A stretch of 64,000 bases of DNA from Marinobacter sediminum (lineage in GTDB: Bacteria > Pseudomonadota > Gammaproteobacteria > Pseudomonadales > Oleiphilaceae), in contig NZ_JAEMQH010000003.1 of the NCBI RefSeq assembly GCF_016820575.1, positions 363,528 to 427,527 on the forward strand. The letters run 5' to 3'. Positions 1 through 8,176 of the stretch are shown here, piece by piece. The position numbers and the translations under genes were made by a program. The notes beneath the pieces are model-generated. The model saw nothing but the letters and a program-made list of their open reading frames with translations. It was not told where the DNA came from and did not search any database. The number at the start of each line of letters is the position of its first letter. Position 1 is the stretch's first letter.

Positions 1-746
1 TGAACGTGCTGGCCGGGCTGGACGAAGCCAGCTCTGGCAATCTGGTGATGAATGGCAAGGAAGTGAAAGGCCCCAGCCTGGAGCGAGGCGTGGTGTTTCA
101 GAACTACAGCCTGCTGCCTTGGAAGACCACGCTGAACAACATCGTGTTCGCCGTCAAGGCTCGCTGGCCGAGCTGGCCAAAGCAAAAGGTCAAAGAACAC
201 AGCGAACGGTATCTCAAAATGGTGGGCCTGGATCATGCCCTCAACCGCAAGCCTTCACAGCTGTCCGGTGGTATGCGGCAACGGGTAAGTATCGCCCGTG
301 CCTTTGCCACCCAGCCGGAGCTGTTATTGCTGGATGAGCCTTTCGGGGCCTTGGATGCGCTCACGCGAGGGGTCATCCAGGATGAGCTGGTGAAAATCTG
401 GGAAGAGACCCGTCAGACGGTGTTCATGATTACCCACGACGTGGATGAGGCGATTCTGCTGTCTGACCGCATTTTTCTTATGTCCAACGGCCCCAATGCC
501 CGAATTGCCGAGAGTGTGAAAGTGGACATTCCGCATCCCCGGGCCCGTTCCACTATTTTCCAGAATCCCGCTTATCACAAGACCCGGGATTACCTGGTGG
601 ATTTCCTGGTAAATCGCAGCGGTTTCGCACTGCCTGAAAAAGACGGAAGTCCGAGAGAGGTTGAGCCAGCGCAAGGGATGGGGACTTCACAACCGGCGTC
701 GGAAACATCTGATGTTGAATCTGCCGCACGTGCGGTAAATGCCTGA
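1..746 (+). CDS. ABC transporter ATP-binding protein, nitrate/cyanate type (5' end cut by window)
   Basis: This is the cytoplasmic ATPase of an importer of the NrtD/CynD/TauB/SsuB class. The reading frame is open from the window edge, so the N-terminus with the Walker A loop is missing. What remains shows the Q-loop (VFQNYSLLPW), the ABC signature (LSGGMRQRVSIARA), Walker B (LLLLDEPFGALD) and the switch histidine (MITHDVDEA), in the correct order. The C-terminus carries a non-conserved tail of about 40 residues rich in Ser, Glu and Ala. The cyanase gene starts 34 bases after the stop codon, which makes cyanate the most likely substrate, although nitrate or a related anion cannot be excluded because substrate choice sits in the binding protein and permease outside the window. 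Confidence 0.88.
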   Translation, partial: NVLAGLDEASSGNLVMNGKEVKGPSLERGVVFQNYSLLPWKTTLNNIVFAVKARWPSWPKQKVKEHSERYLKMVGLDHALNRKPSQLSGGMRQRVSIARAFATQPELLLLDEPFGALDALTRGVIQDELVKIWEETRQTVFMITHDVDEAILLSDRIFLMSNGPNARIAESVKVDIPHPRARSTIFQNPAYHKTRDYLVDFLVNRSGFALPEKDGSPREVEPAQGMGTSQPASETSDVESAARAVNA

Positions 747-779
747 AAGAAAATGAAACTGTCACACGAGGAAACGACC

Positions 780-1223
780 ATGATGAACAAAGAATTGATG
801 ACCGCGAAAATTCTGGAAGCCAAAGCCACCAAGGGTGTGTCGTGGGAAGCGCTGGCCGAGGCCATTGGCATGTCGCCGGTGTTTACCACATCCGCTTGCC
901 TTGGTATGAACAGTCTAACGGAGGACAAAGCGTTTGCGGTGTGCGAGACCCTGGGCCTCGATAAACCAGTGGCTGAAGCGCTGCAGCTATGCCCGAAGAA
1001 ATCCTGGGATGACGCGGTACCCCAGGATCCCCTGATTTACCGTTTGTACGAGGTGGTGGGTGTTTATGGCGATACGCTCAAGGAGTTGATTCACGAGAAA
1101 TTTGGTGACGGCATCATGAGCGCCATTGATTTCACCATGCACGTCGATAAGGAAGAAAATCCGAAAGGTGATCGGGTAGTGGTGACCATGAACGGAAAGT
1201 TCCTGCCTTACAAGTCCTGGTAA
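780..1223 (+). CDS. cynS: Cyanate hydratase (cyanase)
   Basis: Cyanase converts cyanate and bicarbonate to ammonia and CO2, giving detoxification and a nitrogen source. The 147-residue protein has the helical N-terminal DNA-binding-like fold (WEALAEAIGMSPVF) and the catalytic C-terminal domain. Arg88 and Glu91 (YRLYEVV) and Ser114 (GIMSAIDF) align with the catalytic Arg96, Glu99 and Ser122 of the E. coli enzyme with a constant offset of eight. An in-frame ATG at 753 exists, but the start at 780 has a better-placed GAGG ribosome-binding site near 768 and fits the family length. It lies directly behind the ABC ATPase gene in the same direction, so transport and hydrolysis are probably cotranscribed. 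An intrinsic terminator follows. Confidence 0.95.
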   Translation: MMNKELMTAKILEAKATKGVSWEALAEAIGMSPVFTTSACLGMNSLTEDKAFAVCETLGLDKPVAEALQLCPKKSWDDAVPQDPLIYRLYEVVGVYGDTLKELIHEKFGDGIMSAIDFTMHVDKEENPKGDRVVVTMNGKFLPYKSW

Positions 1224-1243
1224 GGTCCGATGCCAACTCACAA

Positions 1244-1268
1244 GCCCCGCTGTCGCGGGGCTTTTTTT
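1244..1268 (+). terminator. Rho-independent terminator of the cyn operon
   Basis: A perfect 7-bp stem GCCCCGC/GCGGGGC closes a TGTC tetraloop and is followed by seven T residues. The T-run contains the complement of the stop codon of the convergent ilvM gene. There is no U-run on the other strand, so it acts on the plus strand only. Confidence 0.9.
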
Positions 1269-1548
1269 ATGCCGTTTTGCTGATTGCAGCAGACACAGGC
1301 GTTTGTAGGTCCACCCGGAGTACGGTGTGCAGTTTTTCCAGCTGTGCCTGAAGCATCGCAATGGGTCGGGTGCCTTCCAGGGTGAGGGCGATATCCAGAT
1401 GCTCTCCGGCACTTTCGACTGCCATGCGGGCAATCTTGAAACCACGAATGCGGACCACCTGACACAGCCGCTCAAGGGCGGCGGCTTCCTGCGACATCCG
1501 ACAAGTGATGGTGTAACTCGGCGTTGAGGGCTGGTTTTCAGAGTTCAT
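1267..1548 (-). CDS. ilvM: Acetolactate synthase 2 small subunit, IlvM type
   Basis: This 93-residue protein is a single ACT-domain regulatory subunit of the IlvM type, much shorter than the two-domain IlvH/IlvN subunits. The diagnostic stretch ALERLCQVVRIRGF matches the E. coli IlvM pattern (LERVLRVVRHRGF) and the C-terminal half carries the expected LEKLHTVLRVDL strand-helix pattern. Its ATG overlaps the stop of ilvG by four bases (ATGA), which implies translational coupling and a fixed subunit ratio. It binds the large subunit in the cytoplasm and stimulates it. Its stop codon lies inside the T-run of the convergent cyn terminator, so the two operons meet tail to tail with no spare DNA. 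Confidence 0.88.
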   Translation of the reverse strand: MNSENQPSTPSYTITCRMSQEAAALERLCQVVRIRGFKIARMAVESAGEHLDIALTLEGTRPIAMLQAQLEKLHTVLRVDLQTPVSAAISKTA

Positions 1549-3251
1549 GCAACTTGCTCCCTGTTCTGTTTGGCGTTGCGCTTGGTTTCATCGATCATTT
1601 CGCGGTTACTGGCACCGGGTTTGACGATGGGCCAGACGTTTTCTTCACGGGCAATGGCAACGTGCAGCAGCATGGGTCCATCGTAGGCAAGGATGGTTTC
1701 GATACCGCGGCGGATTTGATCGGTGCGTTCGATGTGCAGGGCAGGGATGTCGAACGCGCGGGCCATGGCCACGAAGTCTGGGTTGTCGTTGAGGTCGATC
1801 TGGCTTTCCCGGTTGTTGTAGAACAGCTCCTGCTGCTGGCGAACCATGCCCAGGCATTGGTTATCCAGAATGATCATTTTCAAGGGCAGGTTGTAGCGGC
1901 GAATGGTGGCCAGCTCCTGAGCGTTCATCATGAAGGAGCCGTCGCCTGCGACGTTGATAACCGTGCTGCGGCGATCGGCAAACTGGGCGCCAATGGCGGC
2001 GGGCAAACCAAAGCCCATGGTGCCCAGGCCGCCACTGGAGAGGTGGTGGCGCGGGTGGTCGAACTGGTAATGCTGGGCTACCCACATCTGGTGCTGGCCA
2101 ACGTCGCAGGCGATGACGGTATCAGCGGGTGCAATGCGGGACAGTTGTCGAACGAACGCCGGGCCGGTGATGGGCGCCAGGGGTTCTTCGTTGTCCGCCG
2201 CGCTGAAGCCACCGGTGGTGTTCCAGGTGCGGCATTGGGCCTGCCAGTCGCTGATGGCCAGCGGTGCAGATTCCAACTCGGTGGTCAGTGCCTTGAGAAT
2301 GCCGTTCAAATCACCCCGCAGGGCCAAATCCACCGAACGCAGTTTGTTGATCTCGGCGGCATCGGCGTCGATGTGGATGGTCCGGGCGTTGGGGGCGAAG
2401 GTGTCCAGTTTGCCGGTGGCCCGGTCGTCCAGGCGGGCACCGATGACCAGCAGCAGGTCGCACTCGTCGACCGCGCGATTGGCGGCGCGGGAGCCGTGCA
2501 TACCCAGCATGCCCAGGTGGTGGGCGCTGTGCTTTCCGCTGTTGCCGATACCTTTCAGGGTGACAACGCTGGGCAGGGCTGAGGTTTCGGAAAATTCGCG
2601 GAAGTTGTCTTCCGCATGGGCCAAACTGACTCCGCCACCGCTGTAGAGCAGGGGCTTCTGGGCTGTGCGCAACATGGCCAGCGCCTCGGTAAGATCGGTG
2701 CGGGCCGTCGGTTGGCTGTTGGCGCTGTTCGTCTCGATAGGTCGAGAGCGGCCCTCGGCCAACAAGACATCCTTGGGAATGTCGATCCATACCGGGCCGG
2801 GGCGTCCGCTTTGGGCAAGATCAATCGCTTCGTCCATGATTTCGGCCAGATCGTCGGCGCTGTCCACCAGGTAGCTGTGTTTGACAATGCCCAGGGTCAT
2901 GCCCAGAACATCGGTTTCCTGGAAGGCGTCGGTGCCGATCAGGCCGGAGGGCACTTGCCCGGTGATCACGAGCATCGGGATGGAATCCCGGTGGGCGTTG
3001 GCAACACCGGTGATCAGGTTGGTGGCACCCGGCCCGGAGGTGGCGATGCAGACGCCCAACTGGCCACTGGCCCGGGCATAGCCGTCGGCGGCCAGCGCGC
3101 ATCCCTGTTCGTGGCGACACAGCACATGTTCAGTTCCGACATCGTCTACTAAAGCATCGTAGAGCGGCATGATGCAGCCACCCGGGTAGCCGAACACGGT
3201 GGAGATGCCGTGGCGATGGAACGCGTCGAGAATGTGCTGTGCGCCGTTCAT
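1545..3251 (-). CDS. ilvG: Acetolactate synthase large subunit, biosynthetic (IlvG type)
   Basis: The enzyme joins two pyruvates, or pyruvate and 2-oxobutyrate, in the first common step of valine, leucine and isoleucine synthesis. The 568-residue protein has the TPP-dependent carboligase layout: an N-terminal domain with the catalytic glutamate (CRHEQGCALAADGYAR), a central FAD/ADP-like domain, and a C-terminal domain with the TPP/Mg motif GDGSFMMNAQELAT and LDNQCLGMVRQQQ. The partner subunit ilvM overlaps its 3' end. The upstream 180 bases encode a branched-chain-rich leader peptide and an attenuator, so expression is probably set by charging of tRNA-Val and tRNA-Leu. Other ilv genes do not follow; the cyn genes converge directly downstream. 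Confidence 0.95.
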   Translation of the reverse strand: MNGAQHILDAFHRHGISTVFGYPGGCIMPLYDALVDDVGTEHVLCRHEQGCALAADGYARASGQLGVCIATSGPGATNLITGVANAHRDSIPMLVITGQVPSGLIGTDAFQETDVLGMTLGIVKHSYLVDSADDLAEIMDEAIDLAQSGRPGPVWIDIPKDVLLAEGRSRPIETNSANSQPTARTDLTEALAMLRTAQKPLLYSGGGVSLAHAEDNFREFSETSALPSVVTLKGIGNSGKHSAHHLGMLGMHGSRAANRAVDECDLLLVIGARLDDRATGKLDTFAPNARTIHIDADAAEINKLRSVDLALRGDLNGILKALTTELESAPLAISDWQAQCRTWNTTGGFSAADNEEPLAPITGPAFVRQLSRIAPADTVIACDVGQHQMWVAQHYQFDHPRHHLSSGGLGTMGFGLPAAIGAQFADRRSTVINVAGDGSFMMNAQELATIRRYNLPLKMIILDNQCLGMVRQQQELFYNNRESQIDLNDNPDFVAMARAFDIPALHIERTDQIRRGIETILAYDGPMLLHVAIAREENVWPIVKPGASNREMIDETKRNAKQNREQVA

Positions 3252-3278
3252 GATCGATGTTTTCCTTTTGGTGGCGGC

Positions 3279-3314
3279 AAAAAAAAGCCCCCGGGACCTT
3301 TCGGTGCCGGGGGC
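3279..3314 (-). terminator. Attenuator terminator of the ilvGM leader
   Basis: Read on the minus strand, GCCCCCGG pairs perfectly with CCGGGGGC (8 bp; the inner ACC/GGT adds three pairs after a mismatch) and is followed by eight U residues. It lies between the leader peptide and ilvG, 25 bases after the leader stop codon. A second copy of the 3' arm, CCGGGGGC, lies inside the leader peptide coding sequence (3366-3373) and can pair with the terminator 5' arm instead, giving the alternative antiterminator. Confidence 0.88.
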
Positions 3315-3338
3315 TCTTGGTGTCTTGTCAGGTTGTTG

Positions 3339-3431
3339 CTATCTCACCCGCTTGTCCACGCAAAAGCCCCCGGACGGTACCACGACCACCAGGACAAGCT
3401 TCACTAGGACAATCACTGCGCTGAGATTCAT
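3339..3431 (-). CDS. ilvL: ilvGM operon leader peptide (attenuation peptide)
   Basis: A 30-residue reading frame starts with ATG at 3431 and ends with TAG at 3339. Its residues 6-18 read VIVLVKLVLVVVV: twelve of thirteen are branched-chain amino acids, eight of them valine. It is followed by PSGG, whose codons form the antiterminator arm, and ends 25 bases before the attenuator hairpin. The order peptide, stop codon, U-tailed hairpin, ilvG is that of the classical ilv and leu leaders. The peptide itself has no known function beyond ribosome stalling. The ribosome-binding site is weak (no clear AGGAG directly upstream), which is the only argument against it. The reading was confirmed codon by codon on the reverse complement. 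Confidence 0.85.
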   Translation of the reverse strand: MNLSAVIVLVKLVLVVVVPSGGFCVDKRVR

Positions 3432-3470
3432 AAGGTGAACAATCTGCTCTGAATTAGTTCAATACGTGTT

Positions 3471-3505
3471 GGTAGAATCTACCCCAAGCTTTTGACCGGT
3501 TGCAA
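3471..3505 (-). promoter_or_regulatory. Candidate ilv leader promoter with palindromic site
   Basis: On the minus strand TTGCAA (3505-3500) and TAGATT (3481-3476) are separated by 18 bp and would start a transcript about 35-40 bases before the leader ATG. The -10 hexamer lies inside a 6-1-6 palindrome, GGTAGA-A-TCTACC (3471-3483), which could be an operator. Both hexamers match the consensus at only four of six positions. Confidence 0.35.
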
Positions 3506-3662
3506 CCGTTTCTTGTCAGTTATTTCGTGTGGGCACAGCAGCTGTGCGGTCTGGCCCGCACATAGCTCAAGCACTGGCGTGTTGAGCGTATAATTGGTCG
3601 TTCTCAATCCTCCTTAAATCCCTTAAGGCAATTAACTATCCTTTTTGATGGTCCGGTCGTCG

Positions 3663-4373
3663 ATGAATCCCTTACGCGTTTTATACCAGGACGAGCGCCT
3701 GCTGGCAGTCCACAAACCGGCGGGTCTTTTGGTGCACCGAAGCCCGATTGATAAGCATGAAACGGAGTTTGCGCTGCAGTACGCGCGGGCGCTGAACGGA
3801 GGCGAGCATGTGTACCCGGTTCACCGACTGGATCGGCCGACGTCAGGCGTACTGGTGTTCGCGAAAGACCCTGAAACCGCGCGAACACTCGGCTTGGCCA
3901 TGATGGCCGGCGAGGTGCGCAAAACCTACCAGGCGATGGTGCGCGGTTGGCCTGCGGACTCCGGCTTTATTGATCATCCGTTGCGAGAGGAGCCAGAGGA
4001 TCGGCGGCAGAAGGGCATTGAACAGCCGGTCCGGGATGCCCGGAGCCGGTACAGAACCCTGGCAACCACCGAAATTCCCGTGGCTATTGAGCGCTACCCG
4101 AGCAGCCGCTACGCACTGGTTGAGCTGTACCCGGAAACGGGGCGCAAGCATCAACTCCGTCGGCACATGAAGCACATTAACCATCCCATAATTGGCGATG
4201 CCAATCACGGCCGCGGCCGCCACAACCGGTATTTTGCGGAACGGTTCGGGCAGGGTCGGTTGATGCTCGCGGCCACGGGTATTGAATTCGCTCATCCAGT
4301 CACGGGTAAAGCTTTGGTGATTGAAGCGGTGCCGGAATCCAGTTTCCAGCAGGTGCTATCGATCTTTCCGTGA
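3663..4373 (+). CDS. truC: tRNA pseudouridine(65) synthase TruC
   Basis: TruC makes pseudouridine 65 in tRNA-Ile and tRNA-Asp. The 236-residue protein belongs to the RluA/TruC family: motif HRLDRPTSGV carries the catalytic aspartate (Asp57), and YALVELYPETGRKHQLRRHM and HPIIGDANHGRGRHNR are the TruC-like signatures. Initiation at 3663 (MNPLRVLYQDE) aligns with the E. coli N-terminus; an ATG at 3648 would add five residues and neither has a strong ribosome-binding site. The gene stands alone between the divergent ilv leader and a diguanylate cyclase. A tRNA-Asp gene, one of the expected substrates, lies 41 kb downstream in the same window. Confidence 0.92.
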   Translation: MNPLRVLYQDERLLAVHKPAGLLVHRSPIDKHETEFALQYARALNGGEHVYPVHRLDRPTSGVLVFAKDPETARTLGLAMMAGEVRKTYQAMVRGWPADSGFIDHPLREEPEDRRQKGIEQPVRDARSRYRTLATTEIPVAIERYPSSRYALVELYPETGRKHQLRRHMKHINHPIIGDANHGRGRHNRYFAERFGQGRLMLAATGIEFAHPVTGKALVIEAVPESSFQQVLSIFP

Positions 4374-4492
4374 ATGCGCAGTTTGTAGTTTTTTATGTTG
4401 AATTGCTTCAAATGGTAGTAATCGACGCCGAGTACGGACTTTCTAAGCCATAATGCGGCCGAAAACATAAAAATCTGAGCGGCTGATTACGG

Positions 4493-6397
4493 ATGCCAAT
4501 GTTGCGTGTACTGACCATTGTCTTCGGCTTGATGGTTGGCTTTTCCTCTTTCTTTGCTGCGGCTGCGGATCGCCAGGCTATCTGGGATCTGCAATCCGAG
4601 CGCGTTGAACTCTCGCGTTTCGTTGATTACTGGCCGGAACCAGAGCTTCCAGCTGGCATTGAGGTGTTGACGAACCTTGATTCGCAACGCTGGACGCCGA
4701 ACCAGAGTGACAGCCTCAGTCTGGGCTATGGTAAATCCGCCTACTGGTTTCGGGTAGCGGTGGAAAACCCAACGGATGAGGTCACAAAGCCCCTGTTGGA
4801 AATCGCCTACCCGGTCCTGGATCAGATCGAGATTTTCATCAATCCGGAAAGCTCCGGCGCTGAGCCTATTGAGTCAATAGTGCTCGGCGACAAGCAGCCA
4901 TTCGATGCTCGGCCCATTCAGCATCGTAACTTCGTGGTTCCCCTGACCCTGGCGGCCGGCGAGCAAACCTGGATTTACCTGCGGGTGGAAACCACCAGTT
5001 CCATGCAGGTACCGTTGATCCTGTGGGAGCAGAATAACTTCCTTGCCGCCGAGCAGGCCCGCAGCATTTTCGAGGGGCTCTACTACGGCATCATCCTTGT
5101 CATGGTGCTCTATAATCTGTTCGTGTTTATGGCGGTAAAGGAGCAGAGTTTTCTGCATTATGTTGGCTATATCACGGCAATGCCCCTGTTCCTGGCCAGT
5201 CTTCATGGCGTTGCCTTTCAGTATCTGTGGCCGCAGGCAACTTGGTGGAATGATCAGGCGATAACCGTGTTCCTGAATCTGGCCCTGGTGTTCGGCGGTA
5301 CCTTCAGTCTTCGATTCATCAATGTCTCACCCAGCAATCACCCGTTTCTACACCGGTGGACTGTCGGGGTTGTCGTGGCCGCCGCGGTGCTGGCTGTCGC
5401 CGGTTTGATGGTTCCGTACAAGTACCTGATTCTGCCCACCATTTTGCTGGCATTCATCACTTGTTCCACGATGTTGGTCTTGAGTATCGTTCGCTGGGTT
5501 CAACAGGATCCGGCGGCCCGCTACTACACCTTTGCCTGGGTGTTTATGCTGTTCGGCGGTATGGTGCTGGCGCTAAGCAAGTTCACGGTGTTGCCGCGAA
5601 ACCTATTGACGGAAAATGCCACCCAGGTTGGCTCCGCGCTGGGTGTGATTCTGCTGTCTATTGCTCTGGCAGACCGTCTGGAAAGGGAAAAGAAGCGGGT
5701 TTTCGAAACCCAGCAGCGACTGATTCGCGAAGAACGCAAGGCGCGAATGGCCCAGGAAAAATCCTTGCAGGTGCAACGGGAGGCCAATACCCAGCTTGAA
5801 GAACGGGTTCAGCAACGCACTAAGGACCTGGAACACCTGAACGAGCAGTTGCTGGAGCTCAGTGCCACCGATGCCTTGACCCGGCTAAAGAACCGCGGCC
5901 ACTTTGACCGGATCTTCCAGTCTGCTGTGGTGCGGGCTTATCGGTACGATGAAATGCTGTCGCTTTTGGTACTGGACATCGATCACTTCAAGAAATTCAA
6001 CGATACCTACGGTCACCTGGTTGGTGACGACTGTCTGAAGATGGTGTCTCAGTGCATTCAGAAGTTTATTACCCGTCCTCAGGACCTGGCCGCCCGGTAT
6101 GGTGGAGAGGAATTCGTGGTGCTGCTGCCGGAGACACCGATGAGTGGCGCGCTTCAGGTTGCGGAACGCATCCGGATGGAGATCGAAAAAACCGCTTTCC
6201 CGGTCTCCGGCGATGTCGTGCACCTCACCGTCAGTATTGGCGTGTGCAGCGTGTCGCCGGCCAAGGCCGATGCCACCAAGGATATCTTCAAGTGGGCAGA
6301 CGAAGCCCTGTACGAGGCCAAAGGCCAGGGCCGTAACCGGGTGGTTTCCTGGAATATGGACAATCAGCCCGTTGGATCAAGCGTCTCTCCAGCCTGA
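4493..6397 (+). CDS. Membrane diguanylate cyclase with 7TMR-DISM sensor
   Basis: This 634-residue protein should synthesise cyclic di-GMP in response to a periplasmic signal. It begins with a signal peptide (cleavage after FFAAAA), followed by a periplasmic 7TMR-DISMED2 beta domain (about 35-180), seven membrane helices of the 7TMR-DISM type (about 190-395), a charged coiled coil (about 400-455) and a GGDEF domain (about 460-625). The active-site motif is GGEEF at 537-541, a catalytically competent variant. An RPQD motif at 528-531, exactly five residues upstream, is the inhibitory I-site, so product feedback is expected. The periplasmic ligand is unknown; DISMED2 domains are thought to bind carbohydrates. 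It appears monocistronic. Confidence 0.93.
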   Translation: MPMLRVLTIVFGLMVGFSSFFAAAADRQAIWDLQSERVELSRFVDYWPEPELPAGIEVLTNLDSQRWTPNQSDSLSLGYGKSAYWFRVAVENPTDEVTKPLLEIAYPVLDQIEIFINPESSGAEPIESIVLGDKQPFDARPIQHRNFVVPLTLAAGEQTWIYLRVETTSSMQVPLILWEQNNFLAAEQARSIFEGLYYGIILVMVLYNLFVFMAVKEQSFLHYVGYITAMPLFLASLHGVAFQYLWPQATWWNDQAITVFLNLALVFGGTFSLRFINVSPSNHPFLHRWTVGVVVAAAVLAVAGLMVPYKYLILPTILLAFITCSTMLVLSIVRWVQQDPAARYYTFAWVFMLFGGMVLALSKFTVLPRNLLTENATQVGSALGVILLSIALADRLEREKKRVFETQQRLIREERKARMAQEKSLQVQREANTQLEERVQQRTKDLEHLNEQLLELSATDALTRLKNRGHFDRIFQSAVVRAYRYDEMLSLLVLDIDHFKKFNDTYGHLVGDDCLKMVSQCIQKFITRPQDLAARYGGEEFVVLLPETPMSGALQVAERIRMEIEKTAFPVSGDVVHLTVSIGVCSVSPAKADATKDIFKWADEALYEAKGQGRNRVVSWNMDNQPVGSSVSPA

Positions 6398-6576
6398 CGG
6401 ACAGGGATCGCCGGGATGGGCCTTCCAGTCGGCCAATCCCAAGACTCTCAACATGGCGTATGAGGAGAGTGTGAGCAGTTTTAATCAGGCTGAACGTCAC
6501 CCTGTTCATAAATCTGCTTTTCACAGGCCTTTTCAAATAATAAGCTTGCAGCACGATAAAGTAGTAAGCGAGCCAG

Positions 6577-7185
6577 ATGGAATCTCTAGAACCTTTAATT
6601 CGCTATTTTCTGGGCATCTTTTTTCTGATGATCGGCCTGCAGTTTGGCGGACGAACGCTGGGACTGTATCGCCGAATGAGCTTCTCCTACATCAACTATG
6701 GTGGCAAAGGAACAGCGCCCTGGTGGCATCGGCAGATCTTCAACGTGTTCCGAACCTTGATCGTCAGTATCTGCGTGATTCGGATTTTCGTTGACGTTGA
6801 TGCCTGGCTGGGAGTCTTCCCGTCGCTGTATCAGTGGCCAGTACTGTTGGTGGGGATGTTGCTGCTGTTGGTGTCGTTTGCCAGTGTGAATTATCTGCAG
6901 GCATACATGCACGAAGATTGGCGCTCCGGAATCGATCCCAGAAAGGAGGGCCGCAATCTGCTCACCGGGGGGCCGTTTGCCCGATCCCGAAACCCGCTGT
7001 TCATCAGCGTGATGGCCGGACAACTGGGGTTCTTTCTGGCGCTCCCGAGTGTCTTCTCATTGGTTTGCCTGATCGCCGGCGTGCTGGTCATCACCCGGCA
7101 GGCCAGGGAGGAGGAAAAGGCCCTGGCCAGTGACTTCGGCAGCCAATACGACGACTACCGGGCGCGGGTGCCTCGCTGGTTATAA
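6577..7185 (+). CDS. ICMT/PEMT-like integral membrane methyltransferase family protein
   Basis: This 202-residue membrane protein has about five hydrophobic segments. Its C-terminal half carries the signature of the isoprenylcysteine carboxyl methyltransferase and phospholipid methyltransferase fold: LLTGGPFARSRNPLF, then a helical hairpin, then REEEKALASDFGSQYDDYRARVPRWL-type sequence (the RxxxE and YxxYxxxVPRWL elements that bind S-adenosylmethionine). Bacterial members do not usually modify prenylated proteins and their substrates are mostly unknown, so only a methyltransferase role can be inferred. It follows the diguanylate cyclase by 179 bases in the same direction, and the convergent djlA lies downstream. 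Confidence 0.75.
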   Translation: MESLEPLIRYFLGIFFLMIGLQFGGRTLGLYRRMSFSYINYGGKGTAPWWHRQIFNVFRTLIVSICVIRIFVDVDAWLGVFPSLYQWPVLLVGMLLLLVSFASVNYLQAYMHEDWRSGIDPRKEGRNLLTGGPFARSRNPLFISVMAGQLGFFLALPSVFSLVCLIAGVLVITRQAREEEKALASDFGSQYDDYRARVPRWL

Positions 7186-7208
7186 GGCCATTCCCGCGCC
7201 AGACCCGA

Positions 7209-7994
7209 TTAGCTGGCTTTTTTGCGGGCGTCCTTGATCACGTCGTAGGCGTGGCTGATGTCCCGCGTCCGCTCCTCCGCCATTTCCCGCATACTCTCTG
7301 GCATGCCTTTGCCGGCAAGTTTGTCCGGGTGATTCTCGCTCATCAGCTTTCGGTACGCCCTCTTCAGTTCAGCGTCGCTGGCTGAGGATGAAACCCCCAG
7401 AACCTTGTAGGCATCGTCGATCTGCTGGCTTGAGGAACGCTGGCTCGCGCCGGCACCGGCTTGCCCGCTGTGGGCGCCTCGCAGCATGGCCTCGAGCTGA
7501 TCTACCTGGCTTTCCGGCAGGCCCAGGCCCCGGGCAATACGCAGCAGCATGGCGTGCTCGTCCGGATGGATAACGCCATCGGCGGCAACTGCGGATACTT
7601 GGACTTGCAGGAACATCTGCAGGAAGGCCGGCTGGCTGCCGCTCATGCGCAGGAAGTGCTGAAGTTCTGCGTCCAGATCGAATTCTGGAGCTTTGCCGCG
7701 ATTGAAAGCGGCCCGGGCCTTGGCTCGCTGGTTTTCGTTCAGGCGGAAACGGGCAAACATAGCCTCCGCCATCTGGATTTCATCTCGGGAGACCACGCCA
7801 TCAGCCTTGCACAGGGCGCCCATGACGGCGAAGACTGACTCAATGAAGCCGGACTGGATGGAGTGGAGCTTACCGATCAACCGGCTTTTGAGGCGGTTGA
7901 ACACGAAGGCACCGATGGCTGCACCGACCAGAAAGCCAGCGAACTTGCCAAAGGCGTAACCAATTAATCCCCCTAATAAAACGGCCAACAGCAT
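7209..7994 (-). CDS. djlA: Co-chaperone DjlA
   Basis: DjlA is a membrane-anchored J-domain protein that recruits DnaK. The 261 residues show an N-terminal glycine-rich transmembrane segment (GGLIGYAFGKFAGFLVGAAIGAF), a central TerB-like helical domain (about 50-160: ALCKADGVVSRDE and AVAADGVIHPDEHAML repeats), a short Gly/Ser/Ala linker, and a C-terminal J domain (about 190-255) with the HPDK motif that stimulates DnaK ATPase. The order and length match E. coli DjlA. It is transcribed away from alkB from a shared upstream region of about 180 bases. Confidence 0.93.
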   Translation of the reverse strand: MLLAVLLGGLIGYAFGKFAGFLVGAAIGAFVFNRLKSRLIGKLHSIQSGFIESVFAVMGALCKADGVVSRDEIQMAEAMFARFRLNENQRAKARAAFNRGKAPEFDLDAELQHFLRMSGSQPAFLQMFLQVQVSAVAADGVIHPDEHAMLLRIARGLGLPESQVDQLEAMLRGAHSGQAGAGASQRSSSQQIDDAYKVLGVSSSASDAELKRAYRKLMSENHPDKLAGKGMPESMREMAEERTRDISHAYDVIKDARKKAS

Positions 7995-8176
7995 CTAACA
8001 ATCCTTAATTCGGTTTGGAACAGTCCATAGAATATACGGGTTTTCTTGGGCGGATTCATGAACAGGCCTTCATGGAGTTCGCAAATCCGATCCGGCGCCC
8101 TCAGAGAACATCCTGGAAACAGGCTTTGGAAGTAACCCACAATGATGTGTGTACCTGCGAAAGTGAGAAGCCCGCA

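Noticed and set aside
1524..2582. Long plus-strand open frame of 352 codons opposite ilvG
   Set aside because: It lies entirely antisense to a clear ilvG, has a His/Gly/Val-rich composition typical of a shadow frame, and no ribosome-binding site or family motif.
6408..6440. Imperfect inverted repeat GGGAT-GGCC...GGCC-ATCCC after the diguanylate cyclase
   Set aside because: Mismatched, eight-base loop and no T-run; too weak to call a terminator.
8015..8176. 54-codon N-terminal extension of AlkB
   Set aside because: The 8177 start gives exactly the E. coli length and N-terminal similarity; the extension has none.
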